64,000 bases of DNA from Pomacea canaliculata (lineage: Eukaryota > Mollusca > Gastropoda > Architaenioglossa > Ampullariidae), in assembly GCF_003073045.1 (NCBI RefSeq), contig NC_037602.1:12031731-12095730 (forward strand). Direction: 5' to 3'. Under the pieces are notes generated by a model that was not told the DNA's origin, did not search any database, and saw nothing but the letters and a program-made list of their open reading frames with translations. The position numbers and the translations under genes were made by a program. Positions 1-13,208 of this stretch are shown in pieces (position 1 is the first letter of the stretch; each line of letters starts with the position of its first letter).

Positions 1-3000
1 TCACCATATGAATCCATATGTCTCATATCACTTGCGGTCTCATAAGTCTGACTTTCCAGGACCAGACGAATGTCGTCTTCTTTGTTGGTGATGGGATGGG
101 AAGAAAGAGTCCTTACAGGAAATTAGTTTAAATAGGACACAAGGCGCGACAACCATGCAGAACATAGAAGAGGGGAGAGAGAGCTAGCAACTTAGGCTAC
201 ATCACGGCCAGCCAGCCTTATAAACAGATGCTACATGTAGAAAAGAAACAGAGTGCCAGAGATGAGAGCTGAACCCAGGACAGCCAATCTTCACGGGGAG
301 AAGAGAGAAGTGGCGTGAGAGGAACATCTAGAGCTCGTGTTGATGACGTGAACCGTTAATGACCACGCACGTGCCGCAGTCTGTCGAGCTGGTACTGGCC
401 CTGTCCGTTGATTGTAACGTGGAGCTAGTCGTTAGACAGCAGTATCTGTCCACTGCTGCTGAAGAACTAGACGTGGAGGACGTTGACTCTCCGCCCACCG
501 CCCTGTCTGCAAACAAGCTGAGGGGGGTGATGCGTGGGTGTCAGCAAGCACAGTGCTCTGGGGCGTCTCTCGCTGGCAACAGATAATATCGACACACAAC
601 GTCTGCCAAAGGACTGATTTCTCGACCATCAGCCATCGACCAGCTAAACCACATCCACTTTTATAATGCCAGCTTACCTCCCTGCGAGTAATTATAGCAA
701 GGAAAAGGATTAAGGTTTCTATATGCGTGCACAGTGCTGACTGCATGTCGTGCTGGCTGTCTGTCTTGTGGCCCCTTCTGGAGCACATGGAAGACCAACT
801 TGTCCACAGTGACACCCGTGGGGTCCAATTAAATCCAGCCTGTGACTGCCCTCTGGTGACAGGGTTAGCTCCAACCAACAAAAATATCCTCTTGACTTTC
901 TGACTTTCCCTCTGCGTCACTAAAGACTGCTGATGGAAAAAAATTGTTGTTTTCTTAACTTTTAAGACCCACCCCAAAATCCTTGATTCCTGTTGTGAAG
1001 GTTTAGTATATAGGGTGGTGTCCTTTCCCTTACAGGCTTGAGAGAAAACCTCTTCAAGTTTGGGGGGTTTTTTGTTTGTTTATTTTTTTTTTTTTTGCTT
1101 TGTTTTTTGTTTTTTATTTCTGCTTGATTTGTTGTGTTTGGTGTCCAGGCTGGTCATTTTATGTGTCATCGCTGTGCAGGACTGTTTGAAGGTTTGACCT
1201 CCATGGCTTTCAAATTTTCCATTTTTCGCCGGTTTTTCTACTTGATGCCATCACGGTTTTTCATATTTGTCAGAGTCGTCACTACTATGGACCTTCCATC
1301 AGTGTCAAACATTCCTCTGCTTTAACATTTCATGCAATTCTTTTCTGCTTTGTGATTGCATCAAAGCCAGAAGTCTCCTTGCAATTTGATCTCCGTTGGC
1401 TTGAGTGTCAACTGACCAAAAACTGACCTGAAACAACACAACTAAACCTTGATGCTGACAGAAAAAATGGAGGTCTCATTATTATATGTGTACGTGTATG
1501 TGTTGTGTGCGTGATAAAGGTTTATCTACAGATCTGACTGATCATGTCCCCATCTCCTCACCATCACGTGGTTAGGACAAGAATCTGACAGATAACGTCT
1601 TTATGCTGCACGTGGCGAGGACACGAGTCTGTATCCCCATCCCCCGTGGAGTGAGTGCTCGAGTCTGACTGATCATGCTCCGTCCTCCGCGTGGAGAGGA
1701 CACGACAGAAGGCTTCTTGTTTGCTGTGTGCTGCTTAATGGGCGATCACATCCTTGCCGTTAAACACAATTTCCACAGCAATTTCTCTCCTCTGTGTGAA
1801 TATAACTCTTTTCCGCTAACCGTCTGTGAGCACTTGTGCGACTGACTTCTGCCTGCAAGGGCCTCACGTGTATTGGTGATGGATGAGAAGTGTTTGGAGT
1901 GTAGCCGGCAGAGGCTGGCGTGCATCCCATCGTCAATACTGACCTTTCCCCAGTCGTCATGTACTTGACGACGGCTCAATCAACATATTAACGAATCCGA
2001 ACATAAGGCCACGCACCACTTTGTGAAACCCATTCTGCGGCTATCACAGGGACTTCTTCTTCCTTTTGTTTTGCTCTCACTTAACTCACTGAAGTAATAT
2101 CCAAATATTTGTCTATCCGTACGTCTGTCCGTTCGTCGGCTTTCTACGGCTGTGAGGTGGAAAAGCAAGAGGCAGAGATAACGGTTTCCCACGACCAGTG
2201 CACAACACTGTTGGCTTTAAGTCTGTTTAAATTGTTTTCATCAACAGGGTTAGGCGACATTTTTGATGAAAGCTGTCGTCCTCGTAAATGTACGACGTCA
2301 AGCGATCCGAGGTGACAACTGTGGTGCTGGTATTGGTGATGAAAAAAGAGAGAGGGAATAAGAAGGATGAATATCTTTCCTTCGTCTTGCATGTGTTCAT
2401 GGATATCCTTCTTTGATAACTCTGGACTTAGAGACTAAAGCAGGGGTAGGGGACATTTTTTTCTCCGAAGACTATTTTGATATTCATAACATTATTTGCG
2501 GAGCGTACAGAATTATCTACTTAAAAATTAGCTTGCAGTCCACCTGTAGTTTTGCCAGTGTGTTAACACTTTTGCAACCTGTACAATCCCAGCCTGCCTG
2601 GAACTGGTGTGCTCTGAGTCTCTGCATTCTGCTTTTCAGTAATTACTTGCACGAAAAGTATGCTCTGTGCCTACGAAAATCATGGTTTAACAGCTGTTTA
2701 GAGTGTGTAAATAAATGTTTATAATTAAAAAGCTGCTACATGAGACAGAGTATATAGTAACATAACAGGTTTTTCCTAATGCGCAATTCTCTGTTTGTAG
2801 TTGTGCAGTGCAAGAACATTAATAATCATAATGTCTATTAGTACACACATACCTCCCGTCCATGACATTTACAAAGTGTCTACACACACACTACACACAC
2901 ACACAGACATGCTTGCATATACACAAATAAACTCATAAACCTAAACGAATGTTTACCAGCCAATATTTGCTTATCCTGTGCAAATTCATTAAAGGATAAT

Positions 3001-3427
3001 GATGGACATTTGTAGCGCCTGAATTGTACACTAAAGTACACAGCAAAATGGACGATCATTTATTATTACCATTATCATTCCTTTAGTATATGTTTGTGCT
3101 GTTATACATTTACTTACATCTGCGGTTGTCGGATCAAATGACTTTCCCCACCCTGCTTCGAACGAGAGATAAAGTGTATGTCACTTATATCCTCTTCTTA
3201 TCTTTCCTCTGAATAATGTAAAATTCTCACTCACTCTCTCTCTCTCTGTGCGTCTGTTTCTCTCTCTCTTAGACTCTCCTTCATATTCACTTACATTTTT
3301 TACATGTATAGTCGAAAACGATTTATATTTTTCCGACAAATATTTACAGCTGCAAAACGCTGATAATTAGTAATAAGCTTCCTAATTGCATTTCCTCGTA
3401 TGCTATTATAACCTTCTTTCTTCTAGA
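1..3427. other. Gene-poor left flank, no assignable gene
   Basis: I recognise no protein here. The open frames on both strands at 328-977 look random in composition and match no family I know. The stretch holds T-rich tracts (about 1079-1112), a degenerate tandem array (separate entry), and CA and CT microsatellites near 2883-2905 and 3231-3270. A gene entering from the left edge cannot be excluded. Confidence 0.5.
1510..1712. repeat. Degenerate tandem repeat of about 55-60 bp
   Basis: Three to four diverged copies share the order GTCTGACTGATCATG, a C-rich spacer, then a CACGTGG- or CGTGGAGAGGACACGA-like segment. Copies begin near 1532, 1581, 1625 and 1665. The first and last keep CTGACTGATCATG exactly. 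The unit length varies, so this is an old, eroded minisatellite. Confidence 0.5.
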
Positions 3428-3760
3428 ACCTTCTGGAAGATGCGGTTGCAGCAGATGCAGTCGACGGCCGCCGTGTGCGCGGCGTTGACGAGATGAAGAT
3501 GCCCTGGAGACGACCCAGTCTCCTAGCGTGACAGCCGGGCCCGCGTCCTCTGCTGCAGCCACCGAGGTTGTCGGCGCCACTGCTGGACAGAGTGGTGCTG
3601 TGCGAAGTGACTCGAGTGTAGGCAGCGAGGTCGGCCCCCAGGGGTTGTACCGACTCGACCACTCGGAGACAACGCGAAACACTAAATCATGTTGGCAATA
3701 CTCCGTTCTTGTAGGGACGCAAACTCTGTGAAAGTATGAGAAGAAAGCAGATAAATAAAT
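3428..3760 (+). other. Candidate 3' terminal exon of an unrecognised gene
   Basis: A GC-rich block rises abruptly out of AT-rich DNA. A pyrimidine tract ending TTCTTCTAG (3419-3427) gives a plausible splice acceptor, and overlapping AATAAA signals follow near 3751-3762. All three plus frames close within about 110 bp, so it would be a short coding tail followed by 3' untranslated sequence. No family is recognisable in any frame. It could equally be a chance GC-rich patch. Confidence 0.2.
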
Positions 3761-4386
3761 AATTAAGAAGAGCAGCCTTTAAGGACAATTATTCCGGCTT
3801 AATCGTATCCAGCTGACTCGTTGGGGCTGGGGAACTAATTAAAGTTAAAACTGTTCATGAAACCCTTTTACAGCGCTGTGTTTCCAGTGTGTTGCACGAA
3901 CATGTCTCTGCGTCGTGTTGCCCCTTCCTCGGCACAACCTCGGTGGTAGCCAGAAATACTCACTCTACTATTCTGTTCACAAAAGCCAACTTCCAGAACA
4001 GCTGCCCACTGACGGTCTGCTAGGCCCGGAGTCACTCTCTTGTTGTTCATTTCTTGTAATTCTGCATGGCAATGGCTCTCTAAATACACTAGTTAGTCCT
4101 TATCTGGTGTAATTTGATGACCGGCCCGCTGGCGTGTCCACCTCTGCTGTGTCCTACCGTCTCTCCCCCACGGTGGTACCTCCCATACCAGTGAAGAAGA
4201 AGAAGAAGAGTAACACTGAAAACTGCGAAAGGAGATTGTAACGTTAAACTACATACACACCTTGTTACCACCCTGTTTCATGACCTGTTGTACAACACAC
4301 ACAATCACTTTAGCTGGATGGCCAAAGGGTAGCAGTCAGCTAACACTCGGCTATTACTTGAGCTAAGTGTTTAACGTTCACGTCTA

Positions 4387-4394
4387 GCTACGTC
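4387..4394. repeat. Target-site duplication, left copy (GCTACGTC)
   Basis: GCTACGTC directly precedes the hAT terminal repeat at 4395 and recurs at 7589-7596 directly after the right terminus. An exact 8-bp duplication is the usual hAT insertion footprint. Confidence 0.9.
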
Positions 4395-7300
4395 CAGGCC
4401 CGGTTCTACCTATTAGGCAAACTAGGCAATCGCCTAGGGCGCAGCGACCGAGGGGGGCGGAAAAAATGGCCTGCTTTTTTTTTTTTTTTTTTTTTTTTAA
4501 TGAATAATTTTAGGGAAAAATGTCATTTTCACAAAATGATATTAGCAGGACACTTTTCCTCTGCTTGTAGACTGACCACCACGCTAGTTTCTCAGTACAT
4601 GTATGACAGGAAAACCCCACTATCGCATTATCCCAGGGCGCACCTGCAGTGACCAGCTAACCGGCAGGGAAGTAGAGGGCGGGGCGGGGAAGGGAAGTGA
4701 GAGGGGCGGCGTTGGTGGAAGGCAAAGGAAGGCAAAGGACCAAAGGTGGAAGGCACCTTTTCCTCTGCTTGTAGGTTGACTTCACCACCGAGTTTCTCAG
4801 TTCATGTAGTGATGTAGTACAGAAAAACCCATTATTACAGGGCGCACTTGAAGTGACCAGCTAACCAGCGGGGAAGAAGAGGGCGGAGAATAGACAGCGG
4901 AGGGGCGGGTTGGTGGATGGGGCCTGGTCAGTGCGGACCCCTACGATGGAGTGGACCACATTCCACTAATACCAAGCTCACCTTTCTTTCCTCTATCTTA
5001 CTATTGAAGAGGTTCCACATTTATGCATTGAAAACACTGCAGCTGAGATCAGGGACAACAACACTGACTTGAGTTTGCTACGCGAGTTTCTCTGTGGCTA
5101 TGACAACAGTTTTATGCTCAATATTGATTACACTTACGAACTTTCAACCCGAAGGAACTTAGCTAATGTCACCAACGCGTTCTTAGTTAATAAGAGTATT
5201 AAAGTCTTTCGCAGACAAACATCAAGGTAGAGCCATTTGAAGTTTATAGCATATCTATTTACTGACACTGATGGCCTATAGTCTTGTACTTACTGTTGTG
5301 ACTCATGGTCGTGAATATTTAACTTTCTTATTAATTATTAAATTTCTGTTCGATTGGTGTATTACGCTTTAGTTGTCAATTTGAAATGTTTATTTTTATT
5401 ATCTAAGAGTGCATCTGTTTGTCTACAGTTTGAATGGCTAGCTTGTTGTTATGCTCCATTGACAGAATATTTGAAATTGGTTATTAAGAGATAATGCGTA
5501 CTAAGACCTACAGTCTACATACTTCTCTTGTTTTCAACAAACCCTATGCTGGACACCACGCAGTGTTGATCACTGGACTGTGTTTGGGGAGCTGCCCTGA
5601 CACCATGATTTACAACTTTGCATTGTTAGTGTCCAGAAGACTCTCTCTTGACAGACCTTGCTCCCCGCCCACCTGTGAGGTGTGACTTTGGATGGGAACA
5701 AAGTAGCTGCTATCAGGGTGGTCTAGAGGCTGGAAGCTGTGATAGCTTGAGTTTTACACCACACAGCAAAATAAGACCAGAGCAAGGTGCTACACATTTC
5801 TTGTCTCCATCAGTGTTCACTCCATAAAACCTTTTACACGAGTGTTTGAAATCCCCTACTCATAAGTGTAGGTCTGATTTGGGAGGCATGCAAGCATCCA
5901 TGTGTGTTTGATGCACGCCTGCAAAAGAAAAACAGTCGTACCTTTTCTTGACAAAAAGTAGTTCTTACTTATAAGTTATTAATCAAATCTGCAGCAAATT
6001 CTCGAAAAAGATTTAATTTTAGTAAGCCATTCTTTGACACTTCTGGGTTCTAATGCCTCTGGTCGTAATGAGTTCTTGCAGAAAACCACTTTTCTACTAT
6101 TTTTAAGCAGCAAACATGTAGACAGTTCGGTTTTACTTGTTAGTTCGTCTGTAAGATGAGAAAGAAGAGAACCATTGAAAGCACTTGCCGATGGAGGTGC
6201 TATAGGTGGACAGGCCCACAGGTAGCGATAAATCTGTCACAGTTAATGACCAGTCGGATCAGACTAGCAGACTGGACAAAGAAGTTGGTGCGATGTTACT
6301 TGATAGTTGTCCGTGAGATGAGAAAGAGAGGAGAGAGAAAGATTGAAAGGACCTAAGTGGGGTGGTGGAGAAGGGTAGAGATAAATCTCGACCACTTTAA
6401 AGACAGTCAGATCACATTACCAGGGCTGGACAGCCAGAGACTGGGGAAGAGGTAGTTGTAACTTAAAACCCACAGGACGATGTCAAAACCTCACTTGTCT
6501 GAGCGGCTGCAGACATCTCGTTTTGCTGTTTGAATTGACTTTGTAATCGTCTGTTCGGGTGCTTGGAGCGATCATCCTTCCACAGCTGAGTCAGTAAAGG
6601 TTGTGAACTGCCTTTAGCCGTGCCAGACTGAACAGTGCTACTGTCCTACAGCCACTTCATGAGAGTTTGTAAAGATAAGTTCGCATGAATTTTATACACT
6701 GTGACATAGCTGTATATAGTTTATTAACACGATTTATGTCTTTCTTTACATTAATTTCATTTCCTTATTTCTTATAGTGCTTATTTTGATTGTGTGGATG
6801 CAACGGGTTGCGATAGCGGTGGTGTCACTTTTTGCAAAACTGTTCATTGCACAAACGGGTCCGTTCCAGTCTGGTGGTCTTTATCACATCACACTCGCGT
6901 TGAGTTCTGAGACAAACCGCCGCAAGCATTACTGTTGATATTTAAGCCTAGCTTTCTTGTTTGAACTGCGTCCATTGAAGACAGATTTAAACAGATTCAG
7001 GAGCACAGTGCATTATTTGGATTTCTTTATGATATCCAAAGCATTTCTGAAAAACCAAGGAAGGACATTCTACTATCTTGCGAGGTCTTGGCAAAGGCAC
7101 TAATGCACAGAGACAGCAAAGACATTGAAGTGGAGGAACTTTGTTCTGAATTACAGGTTGTGGATAGAAGACTTCCCAAACCTAACATGAACCCCAAAGA
7201 AGTCTTAATATTCATAATCCAACATAAGCTATTTGATATTGTGCCGAATGTTGTAGTGTCTCAGGATTTTATTGGCCCTTCCAATTTCTGTTGCCAGTGC

Positions 7301-7588
7301 AGAACGGAGTTTCCCAAAATTAAAATTAATTAAAAACTATATGAGATCCACAATGTTGCAAGAGAGACTGACTGGGCTGGCCACCATATCTATTGAAGGA
7401 ACTGATAACTCGTTTTGCACAACAAAAAGCAAGAAAAGTGAGGTTTTAAGCATCAATTTCATGACCAGGACTAAATAAATTGCAAAATAAATGATATAAC
7501 ATGGTTCACTTTTTGTGAGGTGGGGGGGGGGGGGGGGCGCAGAATTTTTCTTTCGCCTAGGGCGCAACACAGCCTAGCGCCGGCCCTG
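4395..7588 (+). mobile_element. hAT-superfamily DNA transposon, 3.2 kb, inactivated
   Basis: The left end reads CAGGCCCGGTTCTA and the right end, on the minus strand, reads CAGGGCCGGCGCTAG. Both continue into a shared CGCCTAGGGCGCA block (near 4431-4443 and 7555-7567). The element is flanked by the exact 8-bp duplication GCTACGTC. Near the right end it encodes a recognisable hAT C-terminal dimerisation region (separate entry). Inside, two diverged direct duplications are visible: about 4551-4720 against 4754-4917, and about 6136-6290 against 6298-6440. A G-run lies at 7521-7537. The rest of the transposase is no longer open, so it could move only with a transposase supplied elsewhere. Confidence 0.9.
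6968..7478 (+). pseudogene. hAT transposase C-terminal fragment, frameshifted
   Basis: Reading from about 6968, the frame gives EDRFKQIQEHSALFGFLYDI, then a helical stretch ending KEVLIFIIQHKLFDIVPNVV. This is the usual lead-in to the hAT dimerisation domain. At about 7250-7262 the homology moves by one base into the frame giving LRILLALPISVASAERSF, then KLKLIKNYMRSTMLQERL, and stops at 7476-7478. LPxSVASAERSFSKLKLIK is the hallmark of hAT C-termini of the ZMYM/THAP12-like kind. A single indel therefore breaks the gene, and the upstream catalytic part is not recognisable. I infer a dead transposase belonging to the surrounding element. Confidence 0.85.
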
Positions 7589-7596
7589 GCTACGTC
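7589..7596. repeat. Target-site duplication, right copy (GCTACGTC)
   Basis: Exact repeat of 4387-4394, immediately after the right hAT terminus. Confidence 0.9.
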
Positions 7597-10500
7597 TTGT
7601 GCTAACGGTCCTCAGATCTTTTCCCGTGTAGCTTGCAAGGACACTGGTCAATTCGACCACATCCTCCATGTAATCATTCAGCGACAAGTAAATGAGTTTT
7701 TAGAAAATCCATTTTTATCGTCACTGGCTGAGGTGTAAATACTGCCTTCACGCTAGCTGGTCAGGAACATGGCTTTTTGAAAAAGCAGTGGAAAAAGCAG
7801 TTTTTAAAGTCGGTACGGCCTAAAGACCACACAACTGTATCAAAAATCGGCAATGAGCCGCTAAGATTGTTTCGTACATTACACGCCCACTCGCCATGTT
7901 TAATAACAAATTTAAGTTGCACTAGTAAATGAGATGTGGCGATGAGCCATAGTGCCTTGCATATTGTTCTGTTATAAACAAGAAATACATTATTCCTCGC
8001 TCGGACATACACAGGCATCCGCTCACCACATCAGCAGAGAGAATAGAGACCAGTAGTCTCTATCTTTACTTCCAGCATACTCCAATTGTTGATTTATATA
8101 ATAATGGCGGACGACCTACATGTATCACGTTACTAATTCACATTTACAAATTGTAATTTTTAGTAGGTGATGACTGATTACTCTAATAAATAACTTATGT
8201 GCACTTAACTTTCGTACTCATTGTGTAAACGAATCGACTCGTGTGTAGTCAAAAGATTGGATTAGAATTAGAACTTGGAGTGTCAGAAGGAAATTTATTT
8301 TTACAAACGCGCCTGTGAGTGAAGGAGAAAATAAATGTTGTTGATAAAGTGCACGACGCAGCTTAGTAAAGATACCTCCCACTGATACCTTCTGTTCCTT
8401 TCTGCCTTGTCACACAATGTCAAGCGCCGAGCTTTTCTTTTCTGATGGCGAGCACATTGCATGGAGGTTGATGTCTGCAGGAAGGATGCTGATGGCTCTT
8501 GTGATCGTGTGCAGACCGCGATACTTGGCGACAAGCTTCCAGACCAGCGCCAACAGCGCGACTTCGTGATCGAGGGGAGGCTATTCCTTGAGAGTTACGC
8601 GAGGGTATGGTTACCTCCCTGAATCACACGGTCTAGTTATAATCAGAAATATATGTACGCAATTTTTACTTGAATATGTTCTTTAAAAGTACCACAAACC
8701 TCTGTGAATTTTGAATCTTCTACCGAAAAAAGTAACAGAGGTTAGCACCAACTCCAGCTTCTATTGCGATTGGGGCCGATGTGCTAACACGCTAAAGCTA
8801 AGTCCACTAAGGTCACAATTAATGCACTAGACTGTTATACTGCATTCTTTTTGTTGTTGTGTGTGTTTTTGTTTTTGTTTTTGTTTTTGTTTTTTGTTTG
8901 TTTTTTGTTGTTGTTGTTTTTTGTTTGCTCTGGCTGTTCCTGTGCCACCACACACGCCTGCATGTTTATACAGTACACCCACACATCCTTAGCGCATTAG
9001 CATTCATGCATGCACGTGTACAAACGCATTTTTTTGTTTGGAGACAATAAAAGTCAGACGAGCAGAAGACAGGCTGCTGTGGAATGTCGATGAGGCACCA
9101 AAATGGCGTTGGTGGAAGGCTTGAGGCCGCAGACAACAAACGCAATGGAAAACTTCTTGCATTGCTCTCAGGTGCCGGTGTATGTGGTCTGCGTTCAAAG
9201 ATGGCACATGAAACGAGCGCCATCTATCTCCGTCTAATTTGCGGCGACCCAGACCACGTGATCGCACCCGCAGCCAATCCCGAGTGGGCAGTCGTGAGGT
9301 TTGATCAGCGTCTTGGGACAAGACAAGATGAAAGACTGCAGGCGGAGACACAGATTGTGGCATTCCCTCCCCGTGTCTTTACAGCGTTAAGCATATTAAC
9401 TGACTGAAACAGAGAATTTCTTTCCGAATGTAGGGAAGGCGGTAAAGTGAGCTCCATCATTCCTCAGTCATGTTTTACTGCAATCAAAAACACCATTGCG
9501 CTGTATTTACAGGTCTCGTAGCTTTGGACTAGGAACATCCAGAGTTCACGATATTATTGTCACACACCCACACACATATATTAAAAAAACAGCATAGACC
9601 GCCAAAGCAATATCGGAGGTAAGACGATCGTCTTTGACTAGCTGTCTACAAGACGGACATTTGAACACATTTACCGCACACATGGTATGGGGGACATTAC
9701 TACTGTGCATGTTACATACAGATGTCATATAAACACACTTACACAGGAAGCAGGCAAAAATTCTGTTGTCAACTTTCTACCTTGTTGTTATGCTGTAAAC
9801 AACACAAAAGGTCAGAGGTGAAGAGAAAAACAGTCGGTATTTATGACATTCAGTGAGCTGCTGGCTGATGGCACAACTTGAAAGAGGAACTGTCGTTGTT
9901 CTTGTCCTTAACTTTGTCTTCATTTCTCTCACATTCATTTAGCCTCATTTCGCTCATATTCTTGTATTCCCAATTTTTATTCCCTGCTTTTTAAGCTACT
10001 TATTCCGGGACTTTTGAATTGATTTCAACATTTCAGACTATTTATTCCGGACCATTAAAAATACTAAATATTTGAAGCTATACTTTTAAAGCTACAGGTG
10101 TAGCAAGATCTGTGGTTCAGGTTTCTTGTCACCTGTATCTACCTGTGGTGACAGTGAACTCTGCTCACTTATTTTGAGCGCCGTGTCACCTCGATCAGTT
10201 GAAGTGCCCCGTGTTTACCTCAGGTCAGCCGTGGTACACTGCCTCGCATCATCGACGATGTGCTTTCAAGAATGAAACATCACCGAGCGATTCATCAGAC
10301 ATGCAGACGAGTGTAAGTCCCGCTGAAATAACAACTTGTCACCTCCATTATTTATCCGCCAACACTGCCGCCCTGACATCAACCTTATTGCTGTCATCGC
10401 ACGAAGTGGCTATCTGCTCGTCAACTGATGACAGGAGCGACGTGACGATGTCTCCCCAGGTGGCCACGCACCTCTTCGGAGCAATTACAAAATTAATCTG

Positions 10501-11651
10501 AAAATTCATCAGCAGGGTGGGGACAAGGCAGACGCCGGAAGGTGCACTGCAGTGTGGGTCTACAGGTGAGAATTACTTTGATCCTTCTCCGCTTGGTGAG
10601 AGTGCAGCATCCGACAGGCCAAGAAAGAAAATCAGGAGGGTGGGATGTCGGGCTACAAATCAATACACCCCCACTTCCAGCGATTGCAGGCTTACTTTAA
10701 TTTGTTCATGAGTCAAGCTTTTTCTTTCACTCTCTCAGTGGAGAAAAGAGCGCACGGCGTGTTGTGCAACTTGTCGCCTCTGCTACTCTCTCCTACTACC
10801 TCCTATGGTCTCTCCTGGTCTTTCCTCTTGTCTCCTGGTCTCAAATATTCTCTCTTGTCTTTCCTTGTTATCATGTCCATTGACGAACATCTCGCACTAC
10901 ACCAGGTTAGCACAGAAAATTATTTTAACAAAGCCGCACATCAGGTAAATATGTCACTTGCTCCTGAAAACTAGGCTAAGGTAGAAGCCTTCAAACAAAA
11001 GCTACAAATGCCAGTAAGCTATTACAACGGAAAACCAAAAAACACAAAATCGACAATTTATCATTACTATGAATTTTTTAATCGTGGAGCCAGTAATGAT
11101 TATAAGAAAAGAATAAATGAATGACCGGCGATGTTGATAAGGATAACGAGGATATAGATGAATATTATGTTGATGGCTTGGTGTTGTAACTCATGATTTT
11201 GACAGTTTGGAGGAAAGCTGAGCTGAAAATCACACAAAAATCACTCAGTTGGCATTTTGTAATCGATTTTTCAACCACTTCCCACCGTTGTACAGGTCTG
11301 CAATTGTCACCAGTTTCTTATTTCCCGTGACAATGCAATATTAATTCATTTCCAGAATTCCACAAATAGTAAACTTTTTTTTTTTAATTTTTCTTTCTTC
11401 TCCAAAAAAAAAGAAACATTTCAAGAAATGTAATTATGCAGGCTTGATTCCGCTTTCGTATGCAGTTGTTCCCTGGATGATTGCATTTTAGAAAAAAACC
11501 CATAAAACTAAAAAGTTCGTGAAAACATCCAACAAGTATCAAATATCGTTGAAACCCGGTATGTCAAGATTTGAAAGTGTGTATAAGTAGATGCGGCGCG
11601 TCAGTCAGTCAGTCGGAAAGGAAGGATACCAAGTTCCTCTTCATACATTAA
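7597..11651. other. Intergenic stretch without a supported gene
   Basis: I find no coding exon I can defend. There is a TTTTTG/TTG microsatellite at about 8855-8920, and moderately long open frames at 9084-9407 and 10199-10501 whose products resemble nothing I know. The DNA near 10201-10480 is less AT-rich than its surroundings. Confidence 0.4.
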
Positions 11652-12375
11652 ATTTCAGTATTTCCATATGAAATGCTCGTTATGGTTGATTCACGCTTAA
11701 AGCAGTTAAAGGATTGTGTACACTTACTTGATGGTATCAATGTGCTTCTGTTCTGTGAACTTCTGAAACTGCCACCTATTCGCGGATGTCAGGTATTCGA
11801 ACCTCAGTATGGCTCCAGCAACACGCCTATGGCGATTGTTCAAACTGGTAGAATGAACAGAAAATACGAGATAGCAAGGTGATAATATGTTCTTGGTTAA
11901 ACTGACTTCTCTAAGAATTGGGAACTACGATCTGAAGACAGGGCAGAACTATTCAATTCAGTAAGTACAGAATTTACAGGTGAGTTTGCAATTGAAAAGG
12001 CACTACGGATCCAACCAGTCAGCGAGCATCTGACCCTCACAATCAGTACTTTGGACATCAAGGAGCACAAAATTTTAAGATAAAGGCACAGGATCAGCTA
12101 GTGGATGTCGATCAGACTGATGGTCTGCCTAAGGAACTTCAGGTATTTGTAGAAGCCAAAGTGATATCGAAATCAAACATAGACATCTCCGTCTAGTAAA
12201 TGGTGCAGTGGGTACAATAACTGAAATTTTACACCCACACAGGTATACGAGACATCAGATTAATCCAATATTGAAATAGTTCTCGGCCAAATTCACCTAT
12301 GGTACTGCTGAAAGAAGAATGCTACCAATAGCATTGTCTTGGGCCTCCATGGTTCACAAAATGCAAGCGATGTGA
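11652..12375 (+). pseudogene. PIF1-type helicase relic, probably transposon-derived
   Basis: Fragments in changing frames line up in order with the PIF1-like helicases that are abundant in invertebrate transposons. FPYEMLVMVDSRLKQLK and then GINVLLFCELLKLPPIRG lie at about 11660-11795. LWRLFKLVE*TENTR*QGDN lies at 11827-11886, with in-frame TGA at 11854 and TAG at 11872. A KAQDQLVDVDQTDGLPKELQ-like stretch follows at about 12080-12145. LVNGAVGTITEILHP and then ERRMLPIALSWASMVHKMQA lie at about 12196-12373. The usual Gly-Asp after LLF has become Cys-Glu. Several frameshifts and stops make it a dead copy. Its source could be a Helitron or another element carrying PIF1; I see no boundaries. Confidence 0.7.
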
Positions 12376-13208
12376 AAGACAACGACCATGACAAATCTTT
12401 ATTAACGAGGGCGGTAGAGTAAGCAAGACATGCTTTTTTTGTCTCGTCCTCACCCTTTACGGAGGAAGAACAAGCTAAGAAGTGAACTAATTACTAAGAA
12501 ATTAAGTGATAATAAACATGAACTATGACATCAAAAGAGAGTGGAAGGTGACTATGTACAAAAGTGGTGGTTAGAACAGGTATTTACAGGGATCCTGGTG
12601 TTAGGAAGTATCTCTGTTTTATGGTCTATGATTTTTTGGAGGGGGTCTCATCAAAGTCTCCTACACTGTGATATGAGTATTTTAGTAAGTGGTATCGAAA
12701 GCAGGTGGGGGAGTTCATTTGCTTAAGATGTGAGATGGGGATATTCCACAGCATATTCCCTATTTGCGACTTGATTTTAAAATGTCTATTCTAGGAATGG
12801 GAATATTAAGTTTTAGAGAAGTTCGGGTGTTATTTGAGGAAATCAGCAAAACAGCCTGGAGGACAGTTTACCCGTTAGTGTTTTATAAAGGAAGTACCGA
12901 CGATCGTACCAAGGTAAATTTAAGGTTAAAGCTTTTTTGGGGAAGGAGAAGCGTATGTAGAAATAGTAGAATGATATCTCTGGAAGGTTTTGTGATATAA
13001 AAATATCTCACCTAACTGGGAAAGAAGCTGTGCAATAGTGTAGACCTTGATGAAATGCTTTCGTATGAGAACTTACATGCCCAATTAGGACTAAAAAGTC
13101 TGAAATAAGTATTTTTTAAAAAATGTTAAACACACTTTGATTTGAAAAGTACTAAAAAAGTAAAATAATTGTGTTCCTTGGGTCTCGTGATTTTCTTGAA
13201 TACATAGA
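12376..13208. other. Non-coding stretch after helicase relic
   Basis: Short open frames (12541-12726 and 12764-13000) show no recognisable domain. The stretch may be further eroded sequence of the same mobile element, but no terminal repeat is visible. Confidence 0.3.

Noticed and set aside
432..977. 181-codon open frame on the minus strand
   Set aside because: No recognisable domain, a biased Ser/Arg/Trp composition typical of chance frames, and no splice or promoter context.
2439..2470. CAGGGGTAGGGGACATTTTT resembling a hAT terminus
   Set aside because: No matching opposite terminus or 8-bp duplication within the next few hundred bases.
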